A stretch of 64,000 bases of DNA from Palaemon carinicauda (GCF_036898095.1 NC_090765.1:34185888-34249887); one strand, 5' to 3'; positions 33,991 to 45,402 are shown, counted from the stretch's first letter. Numbers and translations are program-made. Notes: generated from the sequence alone by a model not told the origin.

Positions 33991-34430
33991 GTGAGGGCTC
34001 CACCACTACAATTCCCTAATTCCATAACCTTTTTAATCTTTCTCTTGAAATGTTTTATTATTGTTTTTGGGTTGTCCGGAAGGCTAAGAAGCCTTTCGCA
34101 TCCTACTTGATTTGGCGGGTGGTCAAAGTCATTTCTTGAGAAGCGCCTAGATTAGAGGTTTTGATGAGGACCTTTAGTATGGGTTGCAACCCTTCATACT
34201 TCAGCTCCTAGGAGTCGCTCAGCATCCTATGAGGATCGCGAGGCTCAGTAAGGAAGACATACTTAAAAAGGCAGAGTAATTGTTCAAGTCGACTTCCTTA
34301 CCAGGTACTTATTTATTTTATGTTTTTTATTTTGAATAACTGCTAAAATGAAATACGGAATACTTAGCTCATAATAATGTCAACATGTAATGCTGGTCTC
34401 TACCCACCCCCTTGGGTGTGAATCAGCTAT
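33991..34430 (+). other. B2 3' UTR
   Basis: Noncoding, aligned with B1 22550-23020. The block GACTTCCTTACCAGGTACT and CTACCCACCCCCTTGGGTGT are conserved. Confidence 0.6.
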
Positions 34431-34524
34431 ATGATCATCGGGTAAGTTTAATATTGAAAAATGTTATTTTCATTAGTAAAATAAATTTTTGAATATACTT
34501 ACCCGATGATCATAAATTAAAGGA
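34431..34524 (+). repeat. B2 internal complementary region
   Basis: ATCATCGGGTAAGTTTAATA (complement of the 5' end) joins TGAAAAATGTTATTTTCATT and the complement of the 3' end, closing with ATATACTTACCCGATGATCA. The arms TGATCATCGGGTAAGT and ACTTACCCGATGATCA are exact inverted repeats. Confidence 0.88.
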
Positions 34525-34565
34525 CCCACCCATCCTCCCCAATAGAGACCCAGTGGACAGAGGAG

Positions 34566-34762
34566 AAAATTGGTTCTGTGTTGACATCGAGTACTTGAGT
34601 ACCTACTTGACAGATGGCGCTGTTGATGTACACCCCCACCTGTATAGCGATCGCTGGCGTATTCCGCCTGTAGGTTTTTCTGTCGGGCAGCAGAGCTGAC
34701 AGCTATATGATCATCGGGTAAGTATATTCAAAAATTTATTTTACTAATGAAAATAACATTTT
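34566..34762 (+). repeat. B2 right inverted terminal repeat
   Basis: Inverted partner of 28491-28672, extending through ATCATCGGGTAAGTATATTC to GAAAATAACATTTT. Confidence 0.9.
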
Positions 34763-35040
34763 GCTAATTTTTTTTTTGCTAACATAAGTAGCGAGTTGTT
34801 TTGTCATACACTTAGTCTTTTGTGCATGTTAACTTTAGCGCATTAACAAAATAATTCTGTACTGATTACAGTTTTGCCATCTTAGAACAAATCTAGGCTA
34901 GTAAAAGAGCTGCTCTTTCAGTGACGGTCGTTAATCACGGCTTAGCAGCTCAATCAGGCATTTAGTGTGTGCCTTGCATTTCTCCGCAGCTTGAACTCAC
35001 ACTTATTTGAAATTATTTTTACCGTTCAACTAAAACACTA
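34763..35040. other. Intron spacer between B2 and B3
   Basis: About 280 bp of AT-rich sequence with no recognisable feature. It is part of the receptor intron. Confidence 0.5.
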
Positions 35041-35220
35041 TTTTCAATATTAAACTTACCCGATAATCATGTAGCTGTCAACTCCGTTGCCCGACAGAAT
35101 TCTACGGGAGGGATACGCCAGCTATCACTATACTAGAAGGGGGTGTACTCACAAGCGCCACCTGTGGCCAGGTACTACAGTACTTGTTGTTGACGCCACC
35201 TCACTTTTTCCTCTGTCGTG
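35041..35220 (+). repeat. B3 left inverted terminal repeat
   Basis: TTTTCAATATTAAACTTACC then CCGATAATCATGTAGCTG, through GACGCCACCTCACTTTTTCC; inverted at 48743-48945. It diverges from B2 within the ITR (GCCAGCTATCACTATACTAG in place of GCCAGCGATCGCTATACAGG). Confidence 0.9.
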
Positions 35221-35989
35221 CTTCCGGCAAGACGTTCTTGGATACGCTTATGATTTTGGAGTATTGTTCACGGTTTGGTGAAGTATTTCTCTAAAATTTG
35301 CAGCTATTCGCTATACTGGAAACTTCTATATTAGCTTAGTTAGCTTTTGGAATTAATTTGATTAATTATGGTGACGAAGAGAGTATGAACTCTCTTTCAC
35401 CTTTAAATGGCCGACCCTTCCCTTAGACGGAAGTGTTGGTGTCTAAGAGAGTATAGACTCTCTTTCTTAATTTTGCTTAACAAAAGTTATAGATTTATTT
35501 TATATCTCTCCGCCTTTTATAGGCCTCTTCGATTAACTTCCTTTTATTATAAACTTATTAAAATTAATTTTTATATTTGTTTATATTCGACCTTTCCTAA
35601 TAGTAGGCGGTCTTTTCTTGGTACCGAAGTTAATTAACATTGAGCCCGTCATTTCGGTTTTACCTGTTAACATATTTTGCTATTTTAATGTTTTTGAAAG
35701 AATTTCTTTGATAGTCTCGTACTGTTTTCAAAGTTGAACTAACGTTTTGTTTTGTCTCTGCAGTTGTTGACGTTCAGAACGTTCAACTTGCGCTCTATCG
35801 TCACGATAGAGAGAGAATTTTCACGGTGTCACGTTGCAGTAAGAGTAACCGTGTCTAGCGTTTTGTTCATTCTTTCTTAACTTAATGGTTTTAATTCTAA
35901 TAAATTGGGAAATATTTCAGTTTTTTCCTTTAACAATAATATGTTTTAACGATATATATGATTGGGCTCTTCTCTCAGGTTCTAAGTCA

Positions 35990-36022
<33 letters not shown>

Positions 36023-36360
36023 CGGAGGGAGAAAGAGGAGGATAAACGTTTCGTTCAAGCGAGTAACGTTGTTATCGTTTTTGCTCTTCTCCCTAGTCTC
36101 TTTAGGGGAAGAAGGTAAACGTTTCTAGAGTTTTTTCTTGTTCTCAAGCTTTATGCGGTGAGAGATTTTAAACGTAGTTTATTTGATCTAGTGTTTAGTC
36201 TCTTTCCAGCCACTGAATTATTTATCTTTCCTTAGATTTTTCTGTTACATTGTAATTCTGTTTTCGCAATTACTAACTTTTGAGAAAGGATAGAATTGCG
36301 TGTTTCAGGTACAAACCACTTAAAGTTTCGAGTTCAGTGAAATAAGTGCAAACAGAAAAT
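35221..36360 (+). other. B3 leader
   Basis: Leader aligned with B1 and B2, including the mini-ORF start at 35407 (MADPSLRRKC, then open to 35637 because the stop is changed), an AG tract (35990-36020) and the acceptor-like GTGTTTCAG|GTACAAAC near 36309. Confidence 0.5.
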
Positions 36361-36372
36361 CAAAAGTGATAA

Positions 36373-37430
36373 GTGATTAGCGCAAAGTGTGTCAGTGTTG
36401 TGCGTGAGGGTACTTCTGTGCGTGCCAGTCGTCCTCCCAGTCCGGGACCTCTTGCAAGCTCCCAAGCCCAGGGGAGAAGCAATGTCGAAGGGCAAAAGGG
36501 TTCGGCAGGCCTTGATCGGCGCACAGAAGTATCCTCGGTGGTTGCGGGCGTGTCTTACAGAGACCGTCACTCCCACCCGCAGACGATTGAGCCCTTATTT
36601 TGCTCGTCTGCAGAAGAAATTTCGGGGAGAAAACGCTGGTCTCAGGTCTCAAAACGTAAAGTCCAGACCTATGCCAGACGTAGGAAGTTAGAGTTCAACA
36701 ACCCGGATGCAGTCATTGGGTTAGCTCTGACTCTCCTCAGTCATCAGGTGACTGCACACCTCCTAAGAGAGGTAAGGCGATGCCTCTACAGACCTCATCT
36801 TCTATTAAGGCTTTGCCTTAACAGACCTTATCGTCTGTTGATCCCAAGACGACTTTGCTGCAGTCCATGCAGTCGCAGCTTGCGGTCTTAATGCGTGAGT
36901 TTCAGGCTGAGGTTACCAGCGGTGTGCAGCAACCTCCACCTCCTCCTGCGAGAGCTCCGCCTCCGCAGTCCAGTCTGCCAGGCGTACGAAGTTGAGGTTC
37001 CTCAGGCTACCTTACCGCGTTCTGAGTTGCCAGTTACCAGCGTTGTGCAGCAACCTTAACCTTCCTTAAGGCAACCTCAGCAATGGGAGCAGGAGTCTTA
37101 TGCCTTACTTCCTCCGCTTCCGCTTGCGGTTCCACCAGCGAGGCAACAATCTCTTGAGGTACGACAACCTCTTTCATCAATGAGGCAGCCACCTCAGCAC
37201 TCGCTGCAGCGACCACCTTAGGCTAGCACCTCAGGAACCTCAACTCGCGAGACAAGAACTGCGTTGTGCGCAGCCGCTACCTCAACTCTCGCAGCTCACA
37301 CCTCAGGAACCTTAACTCGTTCCTCAGGAACCTGCTACTGCGCATCCGCAACCCTTACAGCAAGCGCAACTCTTAAGGCAGCAACCTCATGCTATGAGTC
37401 AGCCACCTTAACGCATGCATCTGCCATTTT
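36373..37430 (+). pseudogene. B3 gag relic
   Basis: The best-preserved N-terminus of family B Gag. One frame runs from ISAKCVSVVREGTSVRASRP through SPGPLASSQAQGRSNVEG and VVAGVSYRDRHSHPQTIEP to CSSAEEISGRKR, showing that the two B2 frames belong to one protein. Downstream it decays into Pro/Gln-rich codons (CAACCTCA-type repeats, about 36900-37420) with many stops. Confidence 0.62.
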
Positions 37431-37940
37431 TTCCTCAACTTGAGCTTCTTCCCATTCAACTTGGGAATAACAAATGACAATAATAACACCTCATTACTTT
37501 CATAACTTGCATTTGTAATCATATACATGTATGCCTACACAAACATTATGATAATGGAGGTTATTTGTATTACTTATATAAAAATATATATGTATTCCTT
37601 GCAATATATTTTTAACAAATCGCAAAATATGGCAAAAATATCTTCTAAACAAAAATGAATCATGAGTTATGAATGTAAGGTAATATTATGTTGATATTAA
37701 ACCCCATGCAAGCATGCATGAAGTAATGCAGTGTTGCCAACAGGGCGAGTTTCCCTTTCCTGAGGTGAAGTAGATTATAGTACATTTAGTGTAGCTTAAT
37801 TCTACGATTATCATGCCGGCTATCAAATTCATCAACAAAACAGTCTAAATCAATTCCCTCGGCACGTGCACTTTCAATGAACGGTAATGCGATATTACTC
37901 ACTCTAGCACTGGTCATGGAATTTCTGAGAAATGTTACAC
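37430..37940. other. AT-rich ~500 bp insertion inside B3 gag
   Basis: The sequence switches abruptly from CA-rich gag to AT-rich DNA with no counterpart in B1 or B2 (CTTGGGAATAACAAATGACA, later AAAATATATATGTATTCC). It switches back to family B-like sequence near 37940. There is no long frame and no terminal repeat that I can define. It could be a short non-autonomous element. Confidence 0.45.
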
Positions 37941-37967
37941 GCCATGCAACACGCTCTGCTTACCTTA

Positions 37968-38050
37968 CAGCATGCTCTACATACAGCATGCTCTGCATAC
38001 AGCATGCTCTGCATACAGCATGCTCTGCATACAACATGCTCTGCATACCT
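37968..38050. repeat. 16-bp tandem repeat, 5 copies
   Basis: Unit CAGCATGCTCTGCATA repeated five times with few changes. It contains the palindrome GCATGC. It lies in B3 gag just upstream of the DSSQTV-type block and has no spacers. Confidence 0.9.
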
Positions 38051-38266
38051 TACCGCATGCTTCTCAGTCACACATCTTTGGTTGTTGCCAACTCACTAGA
38101 CTGTCAAGCAGTTTCATAACGTTGCCTTCTAGTGTGCTGCTTTTGCACCAGTGAAACCCTCACTGAGAGAACTTAGTTTTTCTCGGATATGGTCCCTGTA
38201 GATGAGAAAGTGCTATCCTTCTGCAAGAACATATGGCTTGGCAAGGAAAGGGTGGGTCCGTACAAA

Positions 38267-38365
38267 AATAATCGGGAAGGGTTTCGCCGGGCGTCACAGG
38301 TCTCTCCCCAGAAATAGATTTTTCCTTCGTCAAAATCCCTTTTCTGGGTCGACCTGTGACGGCCG
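38267..38365 (-). repeat. C1 internal complementary region
   Basis: Inverted arms CGTCACAGGTC and GACCTGTGACGGCCGGCG enclose AGAAATAGATTTTTCCTTCG followed by TCAAAATCCCTTTTCTGGG. The middle resembles the 3' terminus of family A (ATAGATTTTTCGCTTCGCTC, AAAATCCGTTTT), including position and strand. Confidence 0.72.
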
Positions 38366-38748
38366 GCGAAAAAGTACCAGAGAATGCCTTCCAAGCCCAA
38401 TAAATTAATAACATAATGAGGAGAATACAATCACCATGTACGACAATACTATGATATAATAAAGTAATCGTCCAATTATCAACCAGCCAAATGACATAGG
38501 GAACGTAAGGTTAAATAATAATGACGACAAGGAACCAACTGAGTGTCGAATCGCAAAAGGCATCAAACCTTACATGTCTAAGTATATCTAAACATTAAAG
38601 GAACGGTAACTACAATAACAGTTAAACCATAGGAATTAAACATGGCAAATATCATAGGGCTAACGAACTACCAAGGAGAGTGGCGACGTGGTGTGAGTGG
38701 CGGGTAGGAGGGAGAAGAGAAGAGATGGAAGAAAGGAAGAAGAGGAGA

Positions 38749-39840
38749 TTAATGGGGAGAGATAAGGCTCCCCTCTGCCATCGTTGGGTATTTAAGGGCC
38801 TGTAAGATCTTTAGATATTGGCGTTTGACAACCATAGGGGATTTCCAACCCGTATATTTTTTAAAATCATCAAAGTCCCTGTTCTGGAAGTCATTGTTGG
38901 AGGCATCTACTGTCCGTATATCATGAGCCTGGGGAAATGATTCCGGATTAGTATGTTTAATGAAGTAGAGGATTTGTTGCCTGATACCGTAAATGGAAAT
39001 AGTACCTCCTTGTTCCCTGATAACCAAGGGGCCAGACGAGCGGGTGGCAGGTCTAGCTAAAAAGGGGCTTGAGAGTGTGACTGTACACGGAGAAAAATCC
39101 TGGGGATGAAGAATAATCTTCCGAGGGGAGCACCTATTTTGCGGATCCTCATTTTTTAGCTAGGGAAGCTTTGTCTGGAAAAGGAGTACTTCGGCTGAAG
39201 GGAGGAAATCTATGTTTTCCGGGTTTCGTGAGAGAGCTGCTAGTTCTGATGTTCCATCACCTGAGGCCATAGCCGTTAGAAATAAAGTCTTCCGAAGAAG
39301 AGTGATATAAGAGCAGGATTCATTGTCCGTGTCCATCGCAAGTTTGAGAACACCATTCAGAGACCAAGAGTCCTTTTGTGGCCGAACCGAAGGTCGAAGC
39401 CTAGCACATGTTTTTGGTGTTGATGAGAAATAGGAATCAGCTAGGTTAATGTTGAACCCAACAAGGAAGATCTTCTTCAAAGCTGACTTGATGGTGGTTA
39501 AAGTGCTAACTGTTAGCCCTTTGACAAATAGGAGCCTCAAGAAAGAGATGGCTAAATGCGGGGACATACGAGTATGGTCTGCACTATTAGGGGACCTACT
39601 AGTTGTTAACGGCCGAATCATATTGGCGAATTGTCGAGTCCCTTTTGTCCCATTCGATGAAGAGATCGTTTCCGGTTCAATGTTCGCATCTCTACGAGTT
39701 GCCAACTTCTTGTAGTCCACAAAGTTAGAGTTTTGGCTATCCTTGAGTAATCTGACACAGTGAGTTTGGATACTCGGGTCAGTTTGAGGAACGGGATCCG
39801 GATGGGACTGAGTTTCAACTAGAGGAGGAGAGGAAACCAA
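38749..39840 (-). pseudogene. C1 tyrosine recombinase, inactivated
   Basis: Recognisable YR: core-binding part (SFLRLLFVKGLTVSTLTTIK, SALKKIF), KTCARLRPSVRPQKDSWSLN as in family A (KACARLRPSAPPKPISWSLD), then FLTAMASGDGTSELAALSRN. The first catalytic Arg is lost (ASGARVSEI in family A). The last part carries AHDIRTVDAS (His, Arg) and GWKSPMVVKRQYLKI with the Tyr kept. A frame break lies between 39160 and 39027. Confidence 0.8.
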
Positions 39841-40590
39841 CTGTTCTTGGCCAGTGAGGTGGTACTAAAGCCACTGCGCTCCGGAAGGAGCGTAGTTTGT
39901 GTAAAAGTTTTTAGAAGATTCCCTGGGGGAGATAGGGAAATCTTCTTCTCATGGTTCCAATCCCGGGGTAATGCGTCCATGGCATAAGCCCGAGGGTCCA
40001 GGGTTGGGGTCACATAACAAGGAAGTTAGTGATTCATCTGAGTTGCGAATAGATCTACCTGGAGGCCTGGAACGAGCCTGAGTATCCACCGGAATGAAAT
40101 TATGTCTAGAGACCATTCTGACTCCAGTGGATCCGTCCTGGATAGTGAGTCCGCTCTCACATTCTGGCCTCCCGCTAGGTGAGGTGCTGACAGGAACCAG
40201 TTCTCTTCTGTTGCCCAGGCGAAGATAGTGACCAGGATCTGATTCAGGTTGGGTGACTTGGATCCTCCCCTGTTGACGTAGTGTACTGCGTCTGTGCTGT
40301 CTGAAACTACTCTGATGTGGGTCGACCTCGGAGGAGAGTCTCTCTTCAGGGTCAAGAACACTGCCATGGCTTTGAGCACAATGATATGGGACTGTTTCAT
40401 GGAGAGTGACCAAGAACCTGAAACATCTGATGTTTGGAGTAATCCCCCCCATCCACTTAGAGACGCGGCTGTATGGAATGTCACTTGTGGAGGTGGGAAT
40501 TGTAGAGGAACCGATTTGGAGAGGTCCTTCGGTTCGGACCATGGGCGTAGTCTCATTTTCAAGACAGAGGGGATCTTCGAGACCATGTCT
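39819..40590 (-). pseudogene. C1 RNase H-MT remnant
   Basis: RNase H block (FHTAASLSGWGGLLQTSD, VLKAMAVFLTL, VVSDSTDAVHYVNRGG, VRADSLSRTDPLESEWS) and the start of the MT domain (LQVDLFATQMNH), then in another frame AMDALPRDWN and LSPPGNLLKTF. Alignment with A (IHTDASKVGWGG, FLEAMAVLLTL) shows the first Asp of RNase H replaced (HTAAS for HTDAS). Confidence 0.78.
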
Positions 40591-40730
40591 CTTATAGGTA
40601 CTGTAGCTCTCTTTCTCCAAACTCGATTGATGTCTTTGAGTTTGGCTTTTATTAGGAGATCTGTTACTGAAGTGAATTGGAAAAGTCCGAGGATACTTTC
40701 TAAGGCTCTTCGGACACCTGTTTGTGTTTG

Positions 40731-40737
<7 letters not shown>

Positions 40738-40785
<48 letters not shown>
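40738..40785. repeat. T48 homopolymer inside the C1 RT gene
   Basis: Forty-eight T on the + strand, a lysine-coding A run on the gene strand, at the place where family A has a short KRKE-type lysine codon stretch after the RT palm. Expansion of a coding A-run is more likely than a poly(A) tail, because RT sequence continues on both sides. Confidence 0.9.
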
Positions 40786-40786
<1 letters not shown>

Positions 40787-40789
40787 ATC

Positions 40790-41810
40790 TTGGAAACTAT
40801 TCCTCTTACCTTTTGGAAGGGAGGGACAACGTGTGCTTCGAAAGGTCCAACTGAATGGCTAACCATTCTAAGCGGACTGATGGTTGCAGGCGAGATTTTT
40901 TGGAGACTGACCCGAAATCACAGGTTGTCGAGAAATTGAAGTAATTCCTTCGTAACTCTGTTGCCTTCTATGACCGGCCGGTCCCAAATGAGCCAATCGG
41001 CCAGATAAGCAATGATCTGTATCTCTTGGTTCCCGAGTTGTTCTAACACTCTCTCTCCCAGTTTCGTGAATATCCTGGGATCAATGTTGAGGCCAAAGGG
41101 CATGCTTGAACACAAAGGCTTTCCTGCTTAGGCGGAAACCCAGATAAGAAGAGAAGTTTCGAGCTATAGGCACAAGATAATAGTCGTCAGTAAGATCGAC
41201 AGAGGTGGTGACGGTCCTACGGGGAAGTAAGGTCCGTACCTGAGAGATAGTCAACATCCGGAACTTGTCGCAGAGAATGTAAGAGTTTAGCTTGACAAGT
41301 CCAGGTCCACTCTCAATGCCGACAAGCCTTTCTTCGGAATTGTGAACAGGTGGCTTTGGAACTTCAGTGATCGATCCCGTTTGATTGCTTCTTCTCGAGT
41401 AACCCTGTGGTGTACTCTTTCAAGATGGGAGTGGATTTCTGGGAGAAGGTCACTGGTGGAGGAGGAGGACCTTGTGGCCATTTTCACCTCAAACCTTTAG
41501 AGATTATGCTATGAGCCCACAGACCGAAGGTCCAATGGTCTCGAAAGTGGTAAAGTCTACCCCCTACCGGGACCACCGCGTTGTGAGGGGGTGAATCTAG
41601 GTACTTTCCTTCTCCGAGCCCCCTTTTTCCTAGGTCCGCCTCGATGGCGAGACTGTCTTCTACTCCTGTAGCTTCCTCTCTGGTGTCCACGAGAGGAGCC
41701 TGAGGGTTCGGATCTAGGGCTGTATGCAGGTAAAACATCCCAACGGGGTTGGGCTGTGTACCTGGGGAATCAGTGAGGTAGACCACCTGATGAGGGGGAT
41801 TTGGATGCAT
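40790..41810 (-). pseudogene. C1 reverse transcriptase, active site mutated
   Basis: Starts with VVPVGGRLYHFRDHWTFGLW (family A: VLPVGGRLQYFRDRWTFDPW), then SLKFQSHLFTIPKKG, a block with a DLTD-type palm Asp in a broken frame, SSMPFGLNIDPRIFTKLGER, and IIAYLADWLIWDRPV, where the first catalytic Asp of YLDD is Ala (GCC). Several frame breaks separate these blocks. Dead RT. Confidence 0.82.
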
Positions 41811-43008
41811 AGACGTCGAATCAGAGGAAGGCTGTGATGACGAGTGGGTAACCGACTATCGATTCCTGTCTGATAGAGGCCTCAGACAGAACGTATTTCC
41901 CACAACTAACCCGATCAGACCATCAAACGTGTAGGTCGAATTGGAAGGGCAGATCTTGGAATTATTGTACCCCCCAGACTGACAACATCCTGGTCCAGAC
42001 AGATCAGGCCTGCCCTTTAGGAAATAATACTGTTACCTTCGGTACCTTGTCTAACCTAACCAAGGCAATCTCTTTCAATCGAACGAATCCGTTGAACGGG
42101 AATTCTAGTACCTGGGAGTAAAATCTAGGTCCCCCAGAGGGAGGACGTCTATGCCATCCAGATTTATGGTACCATCTATATATGGAACATGTAAGGCAAA
42201 TCTCTATGCGTTGTTTTTATCGAAGGAGGTTACTTCGATATGCCTGGGGCTGTAGGGGGAAACTTCCGAGTTCCTGAACGGATCCGACTCACTACCATAC
42301 TTTTGAGCTCCGTCATAGCCCCTTGGTTTTCCCTAGAATGTGTTGCTTTTAGCAGTCACGGTTTATGCAGGGTAACATGAACATCAGGATCCATTAAGGG
42401 ACCTAGGTCGGTGACGTAGGTAATTGCAAAGCTGAAGGCTCAAAACTCATCCCCACCTACCTGCCCGTCCATGGGGTCGTCGTCCAACCTTAGAGAGGAC
42501 ACTCTGAGGAGATAGGGACCTCTAGATGGAGCATTTCTTCCCAACCTTGATACCCAAGGGCAGAGAGCCTCTCTTGCAGGCCAGAGAGATTCATCATCAT
42601 CCTGACGGGAACCATGTAGGCGAACCTTCTGTAACAGAAAGGGGACATAAGTCTGGATGTTCCTTGAACTTTGGTTAGTGATCCTATTCACAGGCTGGGA
42701 TCAGCTGTATAACTCATAAAAATCAATTTTAAAGAAAAGTCATTTAATGTACTATCTTTTGGGGTATAGTTCGACACTTGTATTCATGAAATGTGACACT
42801 GTTGGCGCATCCGCCACAGGTTGGCCACCCCTGACTCAGACGTTCAGAACCGGGTCTAACATTATTTACTGGCTATTAGTATTCTATTGATTCATCTGTT
42901 CACTGACCAGAGTTTCAAGAAACATTAGATAGCCTCTCATGGCATGGTTAGTCTCGACCCGGCCCTTCATTAGAAGGGGCCAACGTTCGGTTCCCAGTAC
43001 TGAGTGGA
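41811..43008 (-). pseudogene. C1 gag remnant and leader
   Basis: At 42691-42440 the frame includes LWPAREALCPWVSRLGRNA and PSRGPYLLRVSSLRLDD, which correspond to the family A gag start (AAREKLRLWVRGFQKNTTG, PYLPNEKMRAYL). Only about 0.6 kb separates this from the RT start, versus 1.8 kb in A, so most of gag is deleted. The sequence from 42692 to 43008 shows no feature. Confidence 0.5.
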
Positions 43009-43375
43009 AACTTATTTCTATTTGAACACTATGTTGTATGGATATTTATTCATATTTAGGCATAGTTAGAATTGAATATGCATAAATAAAGGCATAATCA
43101 ATTTATTTCTATTTGAACACGATGTTGTATGAATATTTATTCATATTTAGGTATAGTTAGAATTGAATATGCACAAATATAGGCGCAATCAATTTATTTC
43201 TATTTGAACACTATGTTGTATGGATATTTATTCATATTTAGGCATAGTTAGAATTGAAAATGCATAAATATAAGCATAATCAATTTATTTCTATTTGAAC
43301 ACGATGTTGTATGGATATTTATCCATATTTATACATAGTTAGAATTAAATATATGCATAAATATAGGCATAGTTA
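43009..43375. repeat. 91-bp minisatellite, about four copies
   Basis: ATTTCTATTTGAACACGATG-type units begin at about 43021, 43112, 43203 and 43293 (measured at TTTGAACAC), a period of 90-91 bp. Each contains TTCATATTTAGGCATAGTTA or a close variant. AT-rich and noncoding. Confidence 0.92.
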
Positions 43376-43519
43376 TGTTCATATATTTTTATTAGGACTT
43401 TCAAGAATAACTAATGAATATTACCAACGCAAATTCAAAGTGTCATTAAAGTAAGTACAGTTTACTTTGTATTCATGTTAAATCCTTTCCTTTACAGCAA
43501 AACAAGAGATTGGCCACCC

Positions 43520-44100
43520 GTGGTCTGAGTGATCTCTGTCTACCGGAGCTCCGGTAACAATCCCCGGTACAAAGGTCCGTCATAGTGACAACGTGAACAC
43601 CAGAGGAAAACTAATATTAACCTCAATGCTGATCGCCTGTACGATATCCGGTTAAGCCGGAGATTCGATGAAAAGGATCGTAATAACGATATTGTGATTA
43701 TTCATGCAAAAAGGGTTCATACCCTGGTTCTGATCGTCTGATTGATCTCTGTTTGTAACGGAGAACTAGTGACAAAGGTCCGTCATCGTGAAAACGTGAT
43801 CCTCAGCGGTACGATAACATTCTCTAATACTGAATGTTTGTGTTATCTCCAGTGAAGCCGGAGATTCGATGAAAAAGAAAAAGGGACCGTAATAATGAAA
43901 CTGTGAAGTCTTCATCGGTATCACATTGTTAACTCCGGTTCTGGCCGTCTGCTTGATCTCTGTTTGTACCGGAGATCCGGTAGCAAAGGCCCGTCACCGT
44001 GATATCGTGACCGTTCCCGGTACGATAACATTAACCTCAATGAATGATTGTGTTATCTCCCGTGAAGCCGGCCGTAACGGTGTAATTATGATCAAACATG
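43520..44100. repeat. ~212-bp degenerate tandem repeat, three copies
   Basis: TGATCTCTGT(C/T)T starts at about 43530, 43743 and 43954. Each is followed by a CCGGAG...GGTA block, AAAGGTCCGTCA, CGTGA and, later, TGTTATCTCC...GTGAAGCCGG. The copies differ by many substitutions. Confidence 0.8.
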
Positions 44101-45402
44101 ACAAAGGTTCGTGTGTAAAAGGCTTCAGCCGGAGTCCGAGTGCCGGATTTCACCGTTGCACTCCAAAAATCTGCTCCTGTACGTTAACTAGTTCTCACCC
44201 AATGAGTATCCATATAGCGGAGCATAACTCAAGGCGGAGCCAAGCATAACTCAAGACGGAGCTAAGGGTGTCGGTATAAAACGACCCCAATTAATGACTC
44301 ATACACTAACGTACCTATTAATAGTGTTAGCTATATTAACAGTAACCACATCAATAAAAACGTTTATAATACTAAACGTACTATCATCAACTCTGATACT
44401 AAGAGGAGGCCTGAATAACTCGTGATCGTATAAAAACGGAGAACGGGAAATTCACCTCTCTTACTCAAGCTAACAAAGAAAACGAGAGAAGGGATAACTC
44501 ATATCCGTAGAACAGGGAACGAGCAGTCTCTGTTTTCGCTCTCAAGGTTACATAATAAAAAACTAACATCACACAATAAAACAAGAAAATTAATAAAATT
44601 GATTGCTTTTCTTAGTAATTGTAATAACCAAGAACGAAGAATAACGACAACGTAACAAATAAACAAGGATATAGTCTAAATCGAAGCCACTGAGGCGAGT
44701 ACAAACTAACAGACTAAATCGCTAAACTTTAATTCGCTATTCTTTAAATCGCTATTCTTCGTAGGTCCAAATTGGACTTGCAAGCAAATAAATACCATAG
44801 TAAAAATTAATGATAACACAAAAAGGCCATAAAACGTAAGTGATATAACCTAGATGACAGAGTACCAGATGGGCAAAAAAAACTAGAATATTTGCCGAAG
44901 CGAACATAACCCAAAATGGCTGCCGATACCTCGGCAGGACAAACGCTTCCAAAACTAAAAACCACCATATTGGAAACAGAACAAATGCCCGGTACTGTCA
45001 AAAGCTGCCAAAACAAACTATGGTACTTAACATTGGTAAGGGTGAAGTAGCAACGTCAGTCATGTTGAATTAACGACAATCACTTCGAAAAACACTGGGC
45101 AAAACACTTATCAACTTTGCGGGCAAGTCCAAAACAGAAGGATGACCTGGTGAGCGCGAGTGGTAGGTGTCGGTAGGGTAACCCAACTGTATTCTCTAGG
45201 GCCTGTCACGGCCCTCCCCCTTTGATGAAGGGATTATCTAAATGGAAGACAGCCTGTGAATAGTGTTTTACAAACGCCCTTGTTAGATATACGACACCAA
45301 CAAGGTGCTCGCGCGAGGGTTGTAACCTCTGCATTCCATGCTTTTAATTTTCTCTGGTATATTTGGAAGATTTATATCAGAAAAAGTACAAAGAAGGACT
45401 TT
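44101..45402. other. C1 leader region, no recognised gene
   Basis: AT-rich with short direct repeats (CATAACTCAAG(G/A)CGGAG near 44222-44260). Nothing else recognised. By position it is the 5' leader of C1 on the - strand. Confidence 0.4.

Larger units (their letters stand above)
28491..34762 (+). mobile_element. DIRS-like retrotransposon B2 in receptor intron
   Basis: Family B element with ITRs (28491-28672 and 34566-34762), ICR (34431-34524), leader, gag, a truncated pol and a broken YR. It starts TTTTTCAATATTAAACTTACC and ends GAAAATAACATTTT. A 10-bp direct repeat, GCTAATTTTT, flanks it (28488-28497 and 34763-34772), although the sequence is simple. Relative to B1, the whole RT catalytic core is missing. 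Confidence 0.88.

Noticed and set aside
37968..38050. Possible CRISPR-like array
   Set aside because: Units of 16 bp are directly adjacent with no spacers; it is a plain tandem repeat in a eukaryotic element.
40738..40785. Poly(A) tail of a processed gene or LINE
   Set aside because: RT-coding sequence continues on both sides of the run, and no 3' end or target duplication is present.
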